Origin: an uncultured Sutterella sp.
GTDB lineage: Bacteria; Pseudomonadota; Gammaproteobacteria; Burkholderiales; Burkholderiaceae_F
Direction: 5' to 3'
Assembly: GCA_958347955.1 (NCBI GenBank)
Contig: CATVXH010000004.1
Span: 1-64,000 of the forward strand
Length of the DNA stretch: 64,000 nt
The notes beneath the pieces were generated by a model. The model was not told the origin of the DNA, did no database searches, and was given only the letters and a program-made list of their open reading frames with translations. Position numbers and translations under genes: made by a program. Below, in pieces: positions 62,201-64,000 of the stretch (within the stretch, counting starts at the first letter, position 1; each line of letters opens with the position of its first letter).

Positions 62201-62711
62201 TTTCAAGGAAGCCATCATTGAAATGATTATGCGTGCCTTTGGCTTCAGGTTTTTGAAGCCCCATCCATTCAGCCACCCAGTCAAAACGATAATTGACGTA
62301 TTTGTTAAAAACTGAAGCAATTTTGGCGGAAAGCTCGTAACGGGCAAACGCTTTTTCACGCGCAGTGGTTCGATGGCTGAAATAAGTTTTCAAGCGCTCG
62401 TGTTTATTGATAAAGTTATCCGTTAAGATTGTCCAGATGACCCACAGGAAATCTTGTGCCTGTTCGGGGTCGCCAACGCCGATGCCGGCATAGTTGTGAA
62501 ACCACGATTGAGTTGTCCAAAAGTCAATGCCTGAACAAATGCCGTTGGTTTGTGCCAGGTGCTGACGCAACCGGTTATTGATGGCGCCGCTCGACGAAAT
62601 GATACGCACACGCTCAAAAGGATCGGCTGACGCTTTTTTGTCGGCAGTGACTTCAGCGGTGAGATAGGCTTCCAAAATTTCATAAGCGTTGCTGTAAACG
62701 GTCTTAAGCAT
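59238..62711 (-). CDS. recC: exodeoxyribonuclease V gamma subunit RecC
   Basis: 1157 residues (E. coli 1122). Inactivated helicase-like protein that recognises Chi. It starts MLKTVYSNAYEILEAYLTAE and contains NRLRQHLAQTNGICSGIDFW, ISPLMLPVIKLLSEHGHKVY and APMSTFRGLPFKVIIAIGMGE, typical of RecC. No intact Walker motif, as expected. Fifteen bases after the WYL gene, in one operon with recB, the HAD gene and recD. Assigned by length, motifs and position. Confidence 0.94.
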   Translation of the reverse strand: MLKTVYSNAYEILEAYLTAEVTADKKASADPFERVRIISSSGAINNRLRQHLAQTNGICSGIDFWTTQSWFHNYAGIGVGDPEQAQDFLWVIWTILTDNFINKHERLKTYFSHRTTAREKAFARYELSAKIASVFNKYVNYRFDWVAEWMGLQKPEAKGTHNHFNDGFLEKEKAALLSHPDFVWQKEIWEQLAQTTVWAGLETLKIYANPESLEIKFSNEPESLHFFEPTGISPLMLPVIKLLSEHGHKVYVYMHNPCVEYWFDSFSDTDTESDTALNFLRKNAASARAMINRFWTFTPEESENADHRPQKLPDLTSAPLQKLQIWTHSETERLDLVRDDGCLLHAAQKAILQNSSDELPITVSTQDRSIRLIKAPTLTREVQNAINMIQDFFADKTLDLKPEDVLIVTPEIEKTAPVFEACMQALPPEFRMDYQIFGKASADTDMSARSLVDLGKLLMSSMTLRSLNAWLELPTVGSALELDLSDLNIIHDWLLRAGFRDSLNIEHFIATHPDASDALIREAHDGTLERAIERLSWGYVFKEGTFEFAGDVLPVQHGSDRFADIAENQDIFIKLCLLSEKLKKAFDRMKKLGQEALPTDLTSWTYSLLDDFFAPKIERMALMSIRTVLRSQEFALTTVPEPITMPLYVYWRALEERIAQPSDRNPAVGRITLAPMSTFRGLPFKVIIAIGMGENSGFPGNQRFEEFDLMGTESLKRQNDRDSRSDNRNVFLDLFLSARDRFVCSYCVGSDKKSPLNPSPVVVDLVEFLTHNALPEGDETALEAKKRLADSLTAEITLTDTSAENFKTTATRSWKSFMTETLEALKVAQSTQYSDPEPVMLKGPLKKTLFSETIYLEDLLAFFKGRMQWVQNRLGFKDYDTQTADSVSIKGSQDSLEMYILRSQTWTMLEEGKTVDDVLKRLSLDPSKGAESIRLLQYEKTVREVAASFLLKNEVLSQAQIEKINLKLRLNGKGLFETLQADDIELLRFTNQDEKSSESEAGWFTAVENGKPYLLEVVASQSAHTRAFVKVAAINACGVEANLIVINLLSKEPIEIYQAIGKTKGLDFVQSMTTLMRAVVDRACLITSHFPNSLETVMWRGNDYEGAQKLNDELFKYAEKMITPVRLYPPQAKEVDTSQAALDFHETLDTLLTGGVQ

Positions 62712-62726
62712 CTCGACAAATTTCCT

Positions 62727-63716
62727 TTATTGAGTCACCGGATCCTTTTTCACTCGGACGATGCCGGCTTTTTCCTTCCACGTGTTGATCCAACCGTTTA
62801 AAAGTAACGTGTCCTCAATCACAACCGTCAGACAGTAGTGGCCGTTGTCAAGTTTTTCTATTTTTTGTGTTTTGTTAAAGGGAGCCTCGGTTAAATTTAG
62901 CGCTGTCGCATCGTTGGTAAATTCAAGTGTCAGTTTAACCGTGGGAGTCGCATCATTTGTGTAATTGAAGTGATGTTCTCTGACATAGGTTTTAATGTCA
63001 AAATTTCGTTCTTTTTGAGCCGGATCACTCAAAAGCTCAGCGTCGGTGATGCGGTGAAGCGCCAAGTGACGGATATCGGAGTAGCCGTCAAAACGACAAA
63101 CAAGGTAGAGACGAATGTCTTGTTGAACAAGTCCCATCGGAGAAATTGTTTTTGTCTTCTCATGCCCTTCTGTATTGTGATAGGTGACTCTAAGTTTTTT
63201 GTTAACGAAAAGAGCGTTTGAAACCTCTTCAAATATCCTGGGTTTGATGTTGGGCGGGATCTGGGGAAGACTGTTGGAAACAACCGCCACTTTGTTGAGC
63301 CATTCATTTTCCTGAGTCACGCGTCCCGGAACATCATCCAAAACCTGTTTGGCTGCCTCGAAAAAAGGTTCCATGGCTCGATTAAGTTTGCCGGGAAGCT
63401 GATATTTAAGGTTGGCTTCTATCAGACGCATCATCAGCGCTTCCTGAGGAGATAATTTCGTAAAAGGAAACGGCGAAGAGTTCGTTCGCATCCGATAGCT
63501 GTAGGGTTTGGAACGATCATCTCTCTCTAAAGGCAAGTTGCCCGACTCATAGAGCTGTTTGAGATAGCGCTGAAGGGTGAGAATTTGCACCTCGATGCCT
63601 GAAGCACGAAGGCTATTTTGTATTTCCATTGTGGAAATGAAACGATGGCGCGGTATACGGCGGATCACTTCCAAGTAAAGCATTGCTTGATTGATAGCGT
63701 TCATTTGTCTGGCCAT
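62727..63716 (-). CDS. WYL-domain transcriptional regulator
   Basis: 329 residues from ATG 63716 with a GGAG site; ATG codons at 63749 and 63734 are in frame but lack sites. An N-terminal winged helix (about 15-75: RFISTMEIQNSLRASGIEV, LTLQRYLKQLYESG) precedes a WYL domain at about 165-235 (RVTYHNTEGHEKTKTISPMGLVQQ, IRLYLVCRFDGYSDIRHLALHRI) and a WCX-type C-terminus. WYL proteins bind ssDNA or nucleotides and often control repair or phage-defence genes. It is the first gene of the recCBD operon, so it may regulate RecBCD in response to DNA damage. An inverted repeat lies upstream. Confidence 0.9.
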   Translation of the reverse strand: MARQMNAINQAMLYLEVIRRIPRHRFISTMEIQNSLRASGIEVQILTLQRYLKQLYESGNLPLERDDRSKPYSYRMRTNSSPFPFTKLSPQEALMMRLIEANLKYQLPGKLNRAMEPFFEAAKQVLDDVPGRVTQENEWLNKVAVVSNSLPQIPPNIKPRIFEEVSNALFVNKKLRVTYHNTEGHEKTKTISPMGLVQQDIRLYLVCRFDGYSDIRHLALHRITDAELLSDPAQKERNFDIKTYVREHHFNYTNDATPTVKLTLEFTNDATALNLTEAPFNKTQKIEKLDNGHYCLTVVIEDTLLLNGWINTWKEKAGIVRVKKDPVTQ

Positions 63717-63867
63717 AATGGTTTCTCTCCACATAATGTTCGCATTCATTCTATCAATTTAAGACGGAAGAGAATATTCCCAAGAAAATAGGCGTTTAAA
63801 AATTTCAATAGCAAATTTCTAGTGATGTCTCGAGAAGTCTAAAAGTCGTGGAGTCGCAGAGTTCGTT

Positions 63868-63926
63868 GTATTTGTCTGAATTGTCTCTATCAGAATGATA
63901 GTTTTGAGACTCAAACATACAAATAC
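63868..63926 (-). promoter_or_regulatory. nested inverted repeat upstream of the WYL-recCBD operon
   Basis: Outer arms GTATTTGT and ACAAATAC, middle arms GTCTC/GAGAC and inner arms CTATCA/TGATAG share one centre. Lying about 150-210 bases upstream of the WYL start, it could be its operator or a hairpin of the leader. Nothing else is recognisable in 63750-64000. Confidence 0.4.
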
Positions 63927-64000
63927 TTCTTCAAGTCTGCAACAATTTCAAAATCAAAACGAAGAAAAGTGCAGACAATGGAAACAGCAAATCTGATCAC

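Noticed and set aside
62970..63221. 83-codon plus-strand frame inside the WYL gene
   Set aside because: Antisense shadow without a ribosome site.
63979..64000. ATG near the right edge that could start a plus-strand gene
   Set aside because: Only seven codons are visible and the ribosome site is weak; it cannot be judged.
1..64000. CRISPR arrays, insertion sequences, prophage genes
   Set aside because: No spaced direct-repeat array, transposase, integrase or phage structural gene was found by reading the window.

Overview
The window looks like chromosome of a betaproteobacterium (Burkholderiales), most likely an anaerobic or microaerophilic host-associated member such as the Sutterellaceae. 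This is inferred from three things: gene order (smpB / rnfH-guaB-guaA; rpsF-priB-rpsR-rplI; a ygiW homologue beside a QseBC-type two-component pair; tadA-ldcA; tatD-ankyrin); a class III anaerobic ribonucleotide reductase; and gut-type functions (a secreted choloylglycine hydrolase-family enzyme, porin, autotransporter). I see no rRNA, CRISPR array, insertion sequence or prophage. The only tRNA is a partial tRNA-Gly(GCC) at the left edge.

Layout. 1-5.2 kb: tRNA-Gly, a large autotransporter, a DUF401 permease and ppsR. 5.2-11.3 kb: ppsA, then two tandem KefB/C-type cation/proton antiporters. 11.3-15 kb: an NfeD/QmcA (SPFH) membrane pair followed by four tandem, diverged paralogues of a small protein I do not recognise. 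15-19.3 kb: smpB, rnfH, guaB, guaA; ratA, normally between smpB and rnfH, is missing. 19.3-20 kb: a gene-poor stretch with a run of hairpins leading into a 48-residue membrane ORF whose start codon lies in a stem. 20-23.4 kb: a QseBC-like pair divergent from a ygiW homologue, with three 11-bp-phased repeats between them, then an AIM24-family gene. 23.4-28 kb: a secreted Ntn hydrolase, abgA without abgB, an argininosuccinate lyase-like enzyme with an altered motif, and a small exported protein. 28-33.6 kb: tadA with a long N-terminal extension, ldcA, a hybrid histidine kinase cut by an in-frame amber codon, a NarL-type regulator, and ccmCD standing alone. 33.7-42.4 kb: rlhA-type U32 gene, ankyrin protein, tatD, two tandem acyl-CoA ligases, and an NlpE-like lipoprotein without its cysteines. 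42.4-46.6 kb: a split class III RNR (nrdD plus a free glycyl-radical ORF) with nrdG, then an MBL-fold protein. 46.7-53.5 kb: rpsF-priB-rpsR-rplI, a porin and an amidohydrolase, dnaB and a DUF456 gene. 53.5-63.7 kb: a tight operon WYL regulator-recC-recB-HAD phosphatase-recD.

How the genes work together. ppsR controls ppsA. guaB and guaA form GMP from IMP. nrdD, its glycyl-radical ORF and nrdG make dNTPs without oxygen. RecBCD, with a PNKP-phosphatase-like HAD protein and a WYL regulator, forms a DNA-break processing unit. The strongest candidates for something undescribed are the four-paralogue cluster, the structured-leader small ORF, the split NrdD, and the HAD and WYL genes in the recCBD operon.
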